Shown: positions 35,978 to 44,184 of the stretch, in pieces
Numbering within the stretch: position 1 is the first letter of the stretch
Layout of the letters: the number at the start of each line of letters is the position of its first letter
Source: Sphingobium phenoxybenzoativorans
GTDB taxonomy: Bacteria; Pseudomonadota; Alphaproteobacteria; Sphingomonadales; Sphingomonadaceae
DNA: 64,000 bases
Direction of reading: 5' to 3'
Assembly: GCF_001757355.1 (NCBI RefSeq)
Contig: NZ_MINO01000001.1
Coordinates: 124,001-188,000 of the forward strand
Translations under genes and position numbers: made by a program
The notes under the pieces: model-generated
What the model was told of the DNA's origin: nothing
Seen by the model: the letters and a program-made list of their open reading frames with translations, nothing else
Database searches by the model: none

Positions 35978-36391
35978 CTACCGCTCGACCCCCTTCGCCT
36001 TCCCCCATGCCCGCGCCGCCGTATAGCCCAGATACCCGGTGCCAAACAGCGCGTAGAGGGGCTCCGGTATGCCAGCGAGATAAGCGTTCATGCCGCGCGC
36101 GATCGCCTCGGCCATGTCCGGCCGCGCGCCCGCGATCAGGCCCATGGGTATCGCCCAGAGCAGAAGGGCATACATGACATAGAGGAATGCGGGCCGGGCG
36201 CGGCTTGTCCACGGATCGGCCGATTGCGCCTCCGCCATGATGGCGGACAATTGCGTGCGGATGGCCTCCATCTCCTGGCTGCCCTCCAGTTTCAACAACT
36301 CCAGCTTTGCGCGGTCACGCGCTTCGGGATCGGGAATGATCTTGTCGATCAGCTTGGCGACGGGACTGATAATGCCTTCGAGAAGGGACAT
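35978..36391 (-). CDS. 3TM-type holin, gene-transfer-agent/phage family
   Basis: 137 residues from MSLLEGIISPVAKLIDKIIPDP (AAGGA seven bases upstream); an ATG two codons earlier is also possible. It matches the GTA_holin_3TM family: an amphipathic N-terminal helix, an E/A/R-rich coil (KLELLKLEGSQEMEAIRTQ), then PAFLYVMYALLLWAIPMGLI and a second and third hydrophobic segment near AGIPEPLYALFGTGYLGYTAARAW. Such holins open the inner membrane so that endolysin can reach peptidoglycan. Immediately downstream of the endolysin gene (30 bases), forming a lysis cassette with no other phage genes around it. Confidence 0.85.
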   Translation of the reverse strand: MSLLEGIISPVAKLIDKIIPDPEARDRAKLELLKLEGSQEMEAIRTQLSAIMAEAQSADPWTSRARPAFLYVMYALLLWAIPMGLIAGARPDMAEAIARGMNAYLAGIPEPLYALFGTGYLGYTAARAWGKAKGVER

Positions 36392-36421
36392 GCGCATTCC
36401 TTTCCGGAAATAGGGAGAGAG

Positions 36422-36961
36422 TTAACCGATGCGGTTGGCAAGCCATCCGTAGAGAAAGGCTTCATTGGCCGGGCGGCGTTCGGCCAGGTCGATATAGCGT
36501 TCACCCTGCAACGCCTCCATCGCCTTTAAAAGCACTGTCTCCCCGCGCGGACCGCGCAGTTTCAGGAAAGCAGTCAGCGCCGCCAGCGTCCGCGCGCCCA
36601 CCTTCTGGTCGATGGAGAGATCGGCATAATCCCGGCCGTTGCGGTTAAGCGCATTGAGCGTGCGCTGGAGAAATCCCGCCGCCACGCCCGGTCCCATATT
36701 GACGCCCGTATCGAAAAGCTCGGCGGCGACAAAGGGCGCGATTTCCGCGACAAAGGCGAAGGCCGGGCGGTCCCAATACAGCGCGCGATAAATGCGGACG
36801 GCGGTAGAGCGAGGGAGGTCGCGCATGTCGCCGCCATAGCTCTCGGCGCGGGCGACGGCCTGCGTAATGCCAAACTTCGTGGGACCGCCGCGGTCGGCCG
36901 GATGGTCGCAATAACCGCCCTCGCGGGCGATCACTTCGTCGATCAGATTGTCGATATTCAT
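36422..36961 (-). CDS. Glycoside hydrolase family 108 endolysin
   Basis: 179 residues starting MNIDNLIDEVIAREGGY. The family catalytic motif is EGGYCDHPADRGGPTKFGIT with the acid Glu at about 14. The C-terminal half (FDTGVNMGPGVAAGFLQRTLN and a predicted peptidoglycan-binding part with DQKVGARTLAAL) is also typical. It cleaves peptidoglycan glycan strands. No signal peptide, so it needs the adjacent holin. Its promoter region holds CCCATATGGTT at 36997-37007, also found at the XRE/DUF6456 promoter at 44108. Confidence 0.9.
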   Translation of the reverse strand: MNIDNLIDEVIAREGGYCDHPADRGGPTKFGITQAVARAESYGGDMRDLPRSTAVRIYRALYWDRPAFAFVAEIAPFVAAELFDTGVNMGPGVAAGFLQRTLNALNRNGRDYADLSIDQKVGARTLAALTAFLKLRGPRGETVLLKAMEALQGERYIDLAERRPANEAFLYGWLANRIG

Positions 36962-37364
36962 ACATGCCTCCCAGCATCGGAAGGTCAATGAATTATCCCA
37001 TATGGTTATATGTAGGACAGGGTTTTCATCGACCGGAGACTAAGCAGAGAACTGTGAAGTTGCGCAAGTCGCGAAGGATGCACCTTCAAACGGCTTGAGG
37101 AGGCGGGGAAACCGAGACCATCGTTCATCGTGCAAATGGTACGGTTCATTCGACTACTTCGTCTTCGTGCTGCTCTAGCCAGCTTGGGATAAAGGCACCA
37201 TCGAGCAGACCGACATCATCAAACTTGTCGAGAACCTGCGCCGGTGGGAAGATGATGGCACATGGGACCGGGCATATGCTCGCTGACGGTGAGCCAGCAT
37301 GGCTGGTAGCGTGGCGGGAAGCGCAGCCTTGCCATCCACCGAGGTGCATTGCTAGCTCGTTAGC
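36962..37364. other. Largely gene-free region with possible gene remnant
   Basis: After the operator, 37020-37364 has no well-supported gene. A minus-strand frame (37146-37349, 67 codons) ends in a protein-like stretch (LDKFDDVGLLDGAFIP), and the plus strand around 37190-37280 reads ENLRRWEDDGTWDRAYAR before a stop, without a start codon. Both are too short and lack ribosome binding sites; the stretch may be a decayed gene. Confidence 0.4.
36991..37017. promoter_or_regulatory. Putative operator in the lysis-cassette promoter
   Basis: CCCATATGGTT (36997-37007) followed by TGTAGGA (37011-37017). On the minus strand the motif sits directly upstream of GATAAT (a good -10 candidate), about 36 bases before the endolysin start, a place where a bound repressor would block RNA polymerase. 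The same 11 bases plus the reverse complement of TGTAGGA occur at 44108-44134. Confidence 0.5.
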
Positions 37365-37649
37365 ATGTCACGAACACATATAGTCCGCATAATAGCAGTA
37401 GCTTTGGCGATATTCGTTATTCAGATTATCATTCTTAAAGCAACGGATCGGAAAATCCGGCTGTCATCGGTACTTACGCGAGTTTACATCTATGAGGGCG
37501 ATTTAGTGTCGATCACTCCTCCGAAAAATGCCGACGAGGCATCAAGGACTGTGACAGCAGATTGGCTAGTTTGCCGATATTGGAATGGGATAGTCGTCAA
37601 AACATTCCTAAGCCCAGCAATGGAGCCCTGCCCGATAATTACACCTTAG
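37365..37649 (+). CDS. Small hypothetical membrane protein
   Basis: 94 residues with one N-terminal hydrophobic helix (HIVRIIAVALAIFVIQIIIL) and a soluble C-terminal part with two Cys (LVCRYW, EPCPII). No recognised family. Base composition is distinctly more AT-rich than the surrounding genome, suggesting horizontal origin. No good Shine-Dalgarno sequence before the ATG. Real gene likely but not certain. Confidence 0.5.
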   Translation: MSRTHIVRIIAVALAIFVIQIIILKATDRKIRLSSVLTRVYIYEGDLVSITPPKNADEASRTVTADWLVCRYWNGIVVKTFLSPAMEPCPIITP

Positions 37650-37711
37650 TCCCCGATGACTAGATTTACCTGCCTCGCGCCTGCGCCTTCGGGCGTTGGG
37701 TGCTACTATGA

Positions 37712-37921
37712 TCAGGGCAGCAGCTTGTGGCGAATGATGATGCTACTCACCGCTTGCCAGCTATCTGAGCCGGTATAGCGCAATGCCCGAATCAGATCAG
37801 GACGCTCACGCTCTAACTTCAGGTATGTACCGAGCCCACCTGTTGAAGCTGGGGGCGGGGACTTTGCAAAGTCGTCCTTGATGTAATCGACAATCTCAAT
37901 CTCTGCTTCAGCTTTGTTCAT
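37712..37921 (-). CDS. Small hypothetical protein
   Basis: 69 residues starting MNKAEAEIEIVDYIKDDF; a GAGGAG seven bases before the ATG is an excellent ribosome binding site and fixes this start against a longer frame to 37969. Acidic N-terminus, then a Pro/Gly-rich linker and a helical end (RPDLIRALRYTG). Function unknown; sits between the lysis-region genes and tRNA-Pro and may be part of a decayed mobile segment. Confidence 0.6.
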   Translation of the reverse strand: MNKAEAEIEIVDYIKDDFAKSPPPASTGGLGTYLKLERERPDLIRALRYTGSDSWQAVSSIIIRHKLLP

Positions 37922-38071
37922 GTCACGGCTCCTCATCGCAATTATTAGGGGAGGAGCGATGCCAAGCAAGGCGTAGTGTGGGCAGCTTATGGTCTGCTTA
38001 TGGGCTGCGCGCGCAAGGGTGCGAGCAGCTTTCGCTGCCTACATAACCCATTGCAAATGTCAGTGATTTTT

Positions 38072-38148
<77 letters not shown>

Positions 38149-38231
38149 ACCGGAGGGCGGCATTTAGGCGGATGTCTTGTCACATGCAAGGGCCTTGGCA
38201 GCATCAATCGGCTGCCCGGACGCCAGGCATG

Positions 38232-38264
38232 AAAAAGCCATGCGGGGCGATCGCCCGGCATGGC
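38232..38264 (-). terminator. Rho-independent terminator (minus strand)
   Basis: GCCATGC (38237-38243) and GCATGGC (38258-38264) pair perfectly around GGGCGATCGCCC, which is itself self-complementary. On the minus strand the stem is followed by TTTTTC (38232-38236). It lies about 50 bases after the small ORF ending at 38316 and shows that a minus-strand transcript ends here. Confidence 0.85.
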
Positions 38265-38315
38265 CCGGAATCCTGCAAAAGCGGAAATCCCGCGAGAGGA
38301 TGGCTGACGAAGGCG

Positions 38316-38453
38316 TCAGCCGATCATGTCGGCGACGATCTTGCGCAATTCGCTTCCCGACAGGGTGGGCGAGTGGCGGCGCGCCGCGGGGCGCAAGGCG
38401 CGGCCGGGCAGCGGCTTCAGATGGCCGATGGTGGAAATGGCTTGGCTGTTCAT
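38316..38453 (-). CDS. Small ORF of 45 codons
   Basis: Reads MNSQAISTIGHLKPLPG and ends RKIVADMIG; basic, with many Arg/Pro/Leu in the middle and no membrane segment. GAAGGA lies about ten bases upstream. The stop codon lies inside a hairpin (GGCTGACG/CGTCAGCC, 38302-38321), and a canonical terminator follows at 38232-38264. A longer frame up to 38651 has no support. No known family that I recognise; a small regulatory or stress peptide is one possibility, an sRNA with a chance ORF another. Confidence 0.55.
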   Translation of the reverse strand: MNSQAISTIGHLKPLPGRALRPAARRHSPTLSGSELRKIVADMIG

Positions 38454-38822
38454 ATCAATCTGGTCCTTCGGGGCGGCGTTTCGGTCCGCCGGCAAAAATC
38501 GGAAAATTATACAGGGTTCGCATGGGCGGCGGCTTGGGGCGGGCGGCGCATATGCCGTCTTCCGGTCCCCGGTTCGGGGCCGCCTCCATCCGCGCAATCC
38601 GCGAACGCCCTCTCTATGTAGGAATACATGGTTAATTTTCAATGAATTCACTCATGCGCCATAAGGCTGGCCGGGTGTGTGGGACGGTATGACCGCAATC
38701 CCCTTATCCCCGCGATCCGCCCAATGCTGTTGCCACCCGGCCCTGCTTTGTGTTAGCCGCGCGCCCTTGACGGCAAAGGGTGCAGACGCGCCCATAACGC
38801 CCATGGCATCGAAAGTTTCTCC
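38454..38822. other. Intergenic region between the small ORF and yajC
   Basis: About 370 bases that should hold the divergent promoters of the small minus-strand gene and of yajC-secDF. Several overlapping frames are open on both strands, but none has a ribosome binding site or protein-like composition. No clear promoter hexamers. Confidence 0.5.
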
Positions 38823-39158
38823 ATGTTCTCAACCCCTGCCTTTGCCCAGACCGCGGGCGCATCCGCTTCTTCCGGCGCCTTCATTGCGCAGGTCGCGCCG
38901 CTGGTCCTCATTTTCGCGGTATTCTACTTCCTGCTCATCCGTCCGCAGCAGAAGCGGATGAAGGATCAGAAGGCGAAGATCGACGCAGTGAAAAAGGGCG
39001 ATCAGGTCATTACCGGCGGCGGCCTGGTCGGCAAGGTGGTGCGCGTCGACGAATTTTATGTCGATGTGGAACTGGCCGCTGGAATGAAGGTGAAGGCGGT
39101 CAAGTCGACGCTGACCGACGTGCTTGACCCGATGTCGGCCAAGCCCGCCAACGACTGA
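38823..39158 (+). CDS. yajC: Preprotein translocase subunit YajC
   Basis: 111 residues. Short N-terminal extension (FAQTAGASASSG), one transmembrane helix (VAPLVLIFAVFYFLLIRPQQKRMKD) and the conserved KKGDQVITGGGLVGKVVRVDE domain. It is an accessory part of the SecDF-YajC complex that aids protein export; the fused secDF gene follows after 23 bases in the same operon. Confidence 0.96.
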   Translation: MFSTPAFAQTAGASASSGAFIAQVAPLVLIFAVFYFLLIRPQQKRMKDQKAKIDAVKKGDQVITGGGLVGKVVRVDEFYVDVELAAGMKVKAVKSTLTDVLDPMSAKPAND

Positions 39159-39181
39159 ACGCCAGAGACGAAAGACCCGCC

Positions 39182-41767
39182 ATGCTCGTCTTCCCGCGCT
39201 GGAAAGTGGCGCTGATCATATTGACTCTGGCTCTGGGCGTATTGTTCGCCGTGCCGAGCTTCCTGCCCGACCGCATCGTGTCGAAGCTGCCTGCGGCCAT
39301 GCAGACGCGGGTCAATCTGGGCCTCGACCTCTCCGGCGGCAGCCATTTGCTGCTGGAGGCCAATCCGGACGATGTGGCCAAGCAGCGCGTCGAGAATATG
39401 GAGGAGCAGGTCCGCACCGCGCTGCGCCGTGATCAGCCGAGGATCGCCATCGGCGATATCTCGCGCAAGGACGGCAAGCTCAGCTTCATGGTGCGCGACA
39501 ACAGCCAGGTCGACGCCGCCGTGGAGCGTCTGCGTCCGCTGACCCAGGGCGCGGGGATGACCGGCCAGCGCGACTTCAATGTCGAGGTTGTGGACGGCAA
39601 CACCATCGTCATCACGCCGACCCAGGCGGGGATCGACAAGGCGATCAATGATTCGATGGATGTCGCGACGGACGTGATCCGCAAGCGCATCGACGAAATG
39701 GGCACGCGCGAACCGACGATCATCCGTCAGGGTTCGAACCGCATCGTCGTCCAGGTGCCGGGGCTTCAGGACCCCAAGGCGCTGAAGGACTTGCTTGGCC
39801 AGACCGCGAAGCTGGAATTCAAGCTGGTCGACTATGCCGCCAACCCTGCGGAGGTGGCGCAGGGCCGCGCGCCGGTGGGCAGCGAAGTGCTGCCCTATCC
39901 CGACAATCGCGGCGGTCCGCCGGTCATCGCGGTCAAACGGCAGGTCATGGTCAGCGGCGAGGACCTGATCGACGCGCAGCAGACCTATGAGCAGCAAAGC
40001 AACACGCCGGTCGTCTCCATCACCTTCAACAGCGCCGGCGGCCGCAAGTTCGGCCGGGTGACGTCGGAAAATGTCAATCGCCCCTTCGCCATCATCCTTG
40101 ATGGGAAGGTGCTGTCCGCGCCCAACATCAACGAGCCGATCCTGGGCGGTTCCGCGCAGATTTCCGGCAATTTCTCTGTGGAGAGCGCCAATCAGCTCGC
40201 CATCGCCTTGCGTTCGGGCAAGCTGCCCGTCGCGCTGACGGTGGTTGAGGAACGCACGGTCGGGCCGCAGCTTGGCGCGGACTCGATCCGGGCGGGCATC
40301 CTCGCCTCCGCCATTGCGGCCGGGGCGGTCATCATCTTCATGTTCCTCAGCTACGGCCGGTTCGGCGTCTATGCGAACCTGGCGGTGGTCATAAACATCT
40401 TCGTCATCCTGGGCGTCATGGGCCTGCTGAACGCGACCCTGACCTTGCCGGGCATCGCCGGTTTCGTGCTGACCATCGGTACGGCGGTGGACGCCAACGT
40501 CCTGATCTATGAGCGTATCCGCGAGGAGCGGCGGCGGGGCAGGGGCGTCGTTCAGGCGGTCGAGTTCGGTTATAAGGAAGCCAGCCGCACCATCTTTGAG
40601 GCGAATGTCACCCACGCCATCGCCGGCGGCATCATGCTCGCGCTTGGTTCCGGCCCGGTGAAGGGCTTCGCGATCGTGCTGCTGATCGGCATCGCGACCT
40701 CGGTGTTCACGGCCGTCACCTTCACCCGCATGCTCGCCGCCCACTGGCTGCGCAAGGAACGCCCGGCTGACATCAAGATGGGCATCATGCGCATCGTGCC
40801 GGACGATACCAATATCGGCTTCGTCGCGATCCGCCACTGGGCGTTCGGCCTCACGGCGCTGCTGACGGTGCTGGCGGTCGGCGCGGTGGGCGTAAAGCAT
40901 CTCAATCTGGGCGTCGATTTCGTCGGCGGCCTGATGATCGAGGCGAAGTTCGCCGAAGCGCCGCATCTGGACAAGGTGCGCTCCAGCATCGAGCGGCTGA
41001 ATGTCGGCGAAAGCTCGCTGCAGCAGTTCGGTGATCCCAAGACAGTGTCGATCCGTCTGCCGGTGCCGGATCAGGGCGGTGCGGGCGCATCCAACCTGGT
41101 GGTGGAGAAGGTGCGCAAGGCGATGACGGCGGAATATCCGGGCGTCGTCTTTTCGCGCTATGACACGGTGTCGGGCAAGGTTTCGGGCGAGCTGATCCAG
41201 AACGGCATCCTGGCCGTGATGCTGGCGGTGATCGGCATCGCGATCTTCTCCTGGTTCCGGTACGAATGGCAGTTCGGCGTCTCTACCTTCGTTGCGATCA
41301 TGCACGACGTGCTGATGACGCTTGGCTTCTTCGCGGTCACGCAACTGGAGTTCGACCTGAATATCGTCGCGGCGGTGCTGACGATCGTCGGCTATTCGAT
41401 CAACGACAAGATGGTGATCGACGACCGCATCCGCGAGAATATGCGCAAATATCGCAAGATGGACATGAAGGGCCTGATCGACCTGTCCGTCAACGAAACG
41501 CTGCCGCGTACGGTGATGACCTCGGTCACGGTGATGCTGGCGCTGGCCGCGCTGCTGATCTTTGGCGGCCATGTGCTGCGCGGCTTCACGGCGGCGATGA
41601 TGCTGGGCATCGTGGTCGGCACCTATTCCTCGGTCTATGTGTCCTCCTCGCTGCTCATCACGCTTGGCCTGAAGCCCCAGTTGACCGACAAGAAATCGGC
41701 CAAGGGGATCGCCGGGCAGGGTGAGCGGGTCACTGCGCGGGCCGCGGATGACGGCGCGCAGCCGTAA
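39182..41767 (+). CDS. secDF: Protein translocase SecD-SecF fusion
   Basis: 861 residues, a single-chain SecD plus SecF with about 12 transmembrane segments. SecD part: NLGLDLSGGSHLLLEA near 45-60 (motif D1), periplasmic P1 domain, and GTAVDANVLIYERIREE near 435-450. SecF part from about 535: NLGVDFVGGLMIEAKF near 575-590 and GYSINDKMVIDDRIRE near 735-750. The complex uses the proton gradient to pull exported proteins across the inner membrane. Separate genes in E. coli; fused in some alphaproteobacteria and in Bacillus. No frameshift or internal start is evident. The next gene starts 5 bases after its stop. Confidence 0.95.
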   Translation: MLVFPRWKVALIILTLALGVLFAVPSFLPDRIVSKLPAAMQTRVNLGLDLSGGSHLLLEANPDDVAKQRVENMEEQVRTALRRDQPRIAIGDISRKDGKLSFMVRDNSQVDAAVERLRPLTQGAGMTGQRDFNVEVVDGNTIVITPTQAGIDKAINDSMDVATDVIRKRIDEMGTREPTIIRQGSNRIVVQVPGLQDPKALKDLLGQTAKLEFKLVDYAANPAEVAQGRAPVGSEVLPYPDNRGGPPVIAVKRQVMVSGEDLIDAQQTYEQQSNTPVVSITFNSAGGRKFGRVTSENVNRPFAIILDGKVLSAPNINEPILGGSAQISGNFSVESANQLAIALRSGKLPVALTVVEERTVGPQLGADSIRAGILASAIAAGAVIIFMFLSYGRFGVYANLAVVINIFVILGVMGLLNATLTLPGIAGFVLTIGTAVDANVLIYERIREERRRGRGVVQAVEFGYKEASRTIFEANVTHAIAGGIMLALGSGPVKGFAIVLLIGIATSVFTAVTFTRMLAAHWLRKERPADIKMGIMRIVPDDTNIGFVAIRHWAFGLTALLTVLAVGAVGVKHLNLGVDFVGGLMIEAKFAEAPHLDKVRSSIERLNVGESSLQQFGDPKTVSIRLPVPDQGGAGASNLVVEKVRKAMTAEYPGVVFSRYDTVSGKVSGELIQNGILAVMLAVIGIAIFSWFRYEWQFGVSTFVAIMHDVLMTLGFFAVTQLEFDLNIVAAVLTIVGYSINDKMVIDDRIRENMRKYRKMDMKGLIDLSVNETLPRTVMTSVTVMLALAALLIFGGHVLRGFTAAMMLGIVVGTYSSVYVSSSLLITLGLKPQLTDKKSAKGIAGQGERVTARAADDGAQP

Positions 41768-41772
41768 ATGGT

Positions 41773-42150
41773 ATGGAACTGAACCGCGACGAAGCGCCTG
41801 CGGGACCGATCGTCACCGGTTTTTCGGGGCGGGGTTTCCGGATACGCGACACCGTGTTTCCGGGCGGCCTGCTGCTGACGCCGGAAAGCGCTCTGCCGTG
41901 GGAGGATTGCCCGGCGGTGGAGGCGTTGACGCCGGTCGCGCTCGGCTCTCTCTGCGATATTGATCCAAAGCCGGAGTTCATGCTGCTGGGCACAGGCAGT
42001 GGTCTCATCCAGCCGCCCCGGGCCTTCGTGCGGGCGATGGAGGAGCAAGGCATCGGCGTCGACGTGATGGACAGCCGCGCCGCCGCCCGCGCCTGGGGCG
42101 TGCTGCGCGCAGAGCAAAGATGGATCGTTGCGGCGTTGATGCCTTTGTGA
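41773..42150 (+). CDS. Mth938-like domain-containing protein (DUF498)
   Basis: 125 residues of the Mth938/NDUFAF3-like family. Family marks: FSGRGFRIRDTVFPGGLLLTP, LLGTGSGLIQPPRAFVRAM and IGVDVMDSRAAARAWGVL. The family is often encoded beside secDF in alphaproteobacteria and the human homologue is a complex I assembly factor; the bacterial role is not established. Co-transcribed with secDF (5-base gap). Followed by repeat R copy 3. Confidence 0.92.
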   Translation: MELNRDEAPAGPIVTGFSGRGFRIRDTVFPGGLLLTPESALPWEDCPAVEALTPVALGSLCDIDPKPEFMLLGTGSGLIQPPRAFVRAMEEQGIGVDVMDSRAAARAWGVLRAEQRWIVAALMPL

Positions 42151-42175
42151 GTCTGGACGGAAGGCCAAATACCCT

Positions 42176-42251
42176 CCGTTCGCCCTGAGCCTGTCGAAGG
42201 GCTGCCCTTTCTTCAAGTAAGACAGGGCTTCGACAAGCTCAGCCCGAACGG
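42176..42251. repeat. Dispersed hairpin repeat, family R, copy 3
   Basis: Left arm CCGTTCGCCCTGAGCCTGTC and right arm GACAAGCTCAGCCCGAACGG pair imperfectly over some 25 bases. Located between two convergent genes, where it could end transcription from both sides. Confidence 0.82.
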
Positions 42252-42270
42252 AACAGGGAAAGCGATCTGC

Positions 42271-43443
42271 TCAACCCTTCCCCGCAATCCCCCGCAAATG
42301 CTCTAGCAGCCCATCGCCATTCGCCTGCCAGGTGAAGCGGAGCGCCGTTTCCCGCACAGCCGCCGGATCGGGCGGATTGTCGATCAGGGACCGGATCGCT
42401 TGCGCGATCGCCTCCGGCTCACGGTCGACGATATAGCCAGCCTCCGGACGGTCCATCAGTTCCCGCGCGCCGCCGACATCGCTGATGACGATCGGCCGCC
42501 CGCAGGCCAGCGCCTCGACCCAGGCATTGGCCAGCCCTTCCGATGCCGAGGGAAGCGCCATGACATCCGCCGCCGCGAACAGGCGGGGCAATTGGTCATG
42601 CGACACCGCGCCAAGGAAGCCGACGCGGTTCGACACGCCCTCCGCCTCCGCAAGCTGCTCGTAGCTGCGCCTGTGCGATCCCTGACCCACCAGCATCAGG
42701 GTGACGTCCGGCAGATGTTTCAGCGCCCGGATCAGCAACTCCTGTCCCTTGCGCGGGATCAGCGCGCCAACGCTCAGCACCACGGGGCCGGAAAGCTGAA
42801 AACTCTCCTTGGCGGAGGCGCTGTCGCCGGGCTGGAACCGGTCAAGATCGACGCCGGTATAATGGACCCGTATGCGCTCGCCATCCATGCCGAGCGAGAT
42901 CATGGACCGGCGCATGGTCTCGGACACAGCAAGCAGACCCGCCGCCGCATCCGCCGCCTTCAGCACCGCCCGCCGGGTGGAGGGCAGCTTGCCCCAATAA
43001 TGGATGTCGGCCCCGCGCGCCTTGACGGAGAAGGGAATGCCCAGCTTCTTCGCGATCCGCGCGGCAACCGGTCCGTCGGGATAGAAGAAGCTGGCGTCGA
43101 TGACGTCGAATGGCTCCTGCCGGTGCAGCTTGCGCACCAGCGGCAGGATGGCGCGGGTCATGAAGGCCACGTTCATCGCGCCGCTGACCTTGGGGATCAC
43201 GGTAAAGCGTGGGCGATAGACCGTCAGGTCGCGCCAGAACTCCATGCGCGGAATGTAGCGCAGCTCCTTGTACGGCGCGGCCATGGACAGGGGCCAGGGC
43301 GGAATGCCGATCGGCGCGACCACCGTCATTTCGACACCCGGCCTTCCCGCCAGCTCGCGCGCCTGCCGTTCGACGAATACACCGAAATTGGGTCTGCTCA
43401 CATCCGGGAACAGGGTGGAGAGCATGAGGACGTGAAGCGTCAT
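42271..43443 (-). CDS. Glycosyltransferase family 4 protein
   Basis: 390 residues from MTLHVLMLSTLFPDVSRPNFG. GT-B fold: N-terminal acceptor domain, C-terminal donor domain with LSVGALIPRKGQELLIRALK and EGLANAWVEALACGRPIV (E-x7-E motif binding the nucleotide sugar). Acts on a cell-surface glycan; it stands outside the XrtA cluster, so its polymer is unknown. An upstream frame extends to 43473 but MTLHVL is the natural start. Confidence 0.92.
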   Translation of the reverse strand: MTLHVLMLSTLFPDVSRPNFGVFVERQARELAGRPGVEMTVVAPIGIPPWPLSMAAPYKELRYIPRMEFWRDLTVYRPRFTVIPKVSGAMNVAFMTRAILPLVRKLHRQEPFDVIDASFFYPDGPVAARIAKKLGIPFSVKARGADIHYWGKLPSTRRAVLKAADAAAGLLAVSETMRRSMISLGMDGERIRVHYTGVDLDRFQPGDSASAKESFQLSGPVVLSVGALIPRKGQELLIRALKHLPDVTLMLVGQGSHRRSYEQLAEAEGVSNRVGFLGAVSHDQLPRLFAAADVMALPSASEGLANAWVEALACGRPIVISDVGGARELMDRPEAGYIVDREPEAIAQAIRSLIDNPPDPAAVRETALRFTWQANGDGLLEHLRGIAGKG

Positions 43444-43529
43444 GGGGTGAGCTATACCAGCGTGGATCAACAAGCGTTAGATGCGCAAACGCAACAAGCC
43501 GTGCCCATGCGTCCTGTCATGGCGATTTT

Positions 43530-44093
43530 CTACAACCGGCGGACCAGCCGGGACACCACCGCAGCCCATGGCGGATCGTTCACCACCTGCTGGCGCGAAC
43601 CTGCTTCGAGCGGCAGAAGCTGCAGCTTGTCGCCCTCCCGCCCGATCAGCCGGCCGAACAGGAACCGGCCGCCGGGGCGGGGCACCAGCATGTCGCGATT
43701 GAGCGCAGAGCCATAGCTGTCCGGCGCAAGCTTCTCGCACCACAATTCGTCGCCCGCCCGATATTCGCCCAGCGACGTCGCCAACCGGACGCCCACCATA
43801 TCGGGCGCGGGGAGCGGCGGCGCCATCATCAGCGGCTGGGTAGGGGCCTTTGCGCCCTCCTGACCCAATAATGCCGCCACGGGCAGCGATTCCTGACCGG
43901 GCATGTCCACCAGATCGGCGGCGGTCACTTCAAGTGCGGCGGCGATGCGGTTCAGCCAGTTGACCGAAACGGTGCGGGTGCCGGTCTCCAGCCGTCCGAT
44001 GGTCTGCGCGGTGGTGGGGGGATCGCATCGTTCGGCGACCTGCTCAAGCGTCAGCCCCTTGGCTTTGCGCATGTCACGGATACGTGTGATCAT
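43530..44093 (-). CDS. XRE-family transcriptional regulator with degenerate S24-like domain
   Basis: 187 residues from MITRIRDMRKAKGLTLEQVAER (GGAG six bases upstream; an ATG at 44105 is possible). Residues 1-60 are a Cro/CI-type helix-turn-helix (LTLEQVAERC, QTIGRLETGTRTVS). The C-terminal part (YRAGDELWCEKLAPDSYG to LLPLEAG) resembles the LexA/CI S24 fold, but the usual catalytic Ser and Lys are absent, so it cannot cleave itself. Divergent from the DUF6456 gene across about 90 bases containing CCCATATGGTT. Likely an autoregulated repressor. Confidence 0.88.
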   Translation of the reverse strand: MITRIRDMRKAKGLTLEQVAERCDPPTTAQTIGRLETGTRTVSVNWLNRIAAALEVTAADLVDMPGQESLPVAALLGQEGAKAPTQPLMMAPPLPAPDMVGVRLATSLGEYRAGDELWCEKLAPDSYGSALNRDMLVPRPGGRFLFGRLIGREGDKLQLLPLEAGSRQQVVNDPPWAAVVSRLVRRL

Positions 44094-44101
44094 GATGATC
44101 T

Positions 44102-44134
44102 CCATAACCCATATGGTTTTTATTCTTTCCTACA
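44102..44134. promoter_or_regulatory. Putative operator in the XRE/DUF6456 divergent promoter
   Basis: CCCATATGGTT at 44108-44118 and TCCTACA at 44128-44134. The first 11 bases are identical to the site at 36997-37007 before the lysis genes; the second is the reverse complement of TGTAGGA found there. The core AACCATATGG/CCATATGGTT is nearly palindromic. It overlaps the -35 zone of a plus-strand promoter with TACATT as -10 and lies just before the regulator start. Confidence 0.5.
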
Positions 44135-44184
44135 TTTTGCCGGGCGTGGCAAGCGATCTGCGGCGGATGGAAAGGATGGATGAT

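Noticed and set aside
37146-37349. 67-codon minus-strand ORF
   Set aside because: C-terminal half looks protein-like, but there is no ribosome binding site and the N-terminus is not convincing; kept only as a possible remnant.
39056-41572. 838-codon open frame antisense to secDF
   Set aside because: Mirror of a GC-rich coding frame; His/Asp/Arg-rich translation without family features. The plus strand SecDF is certain.
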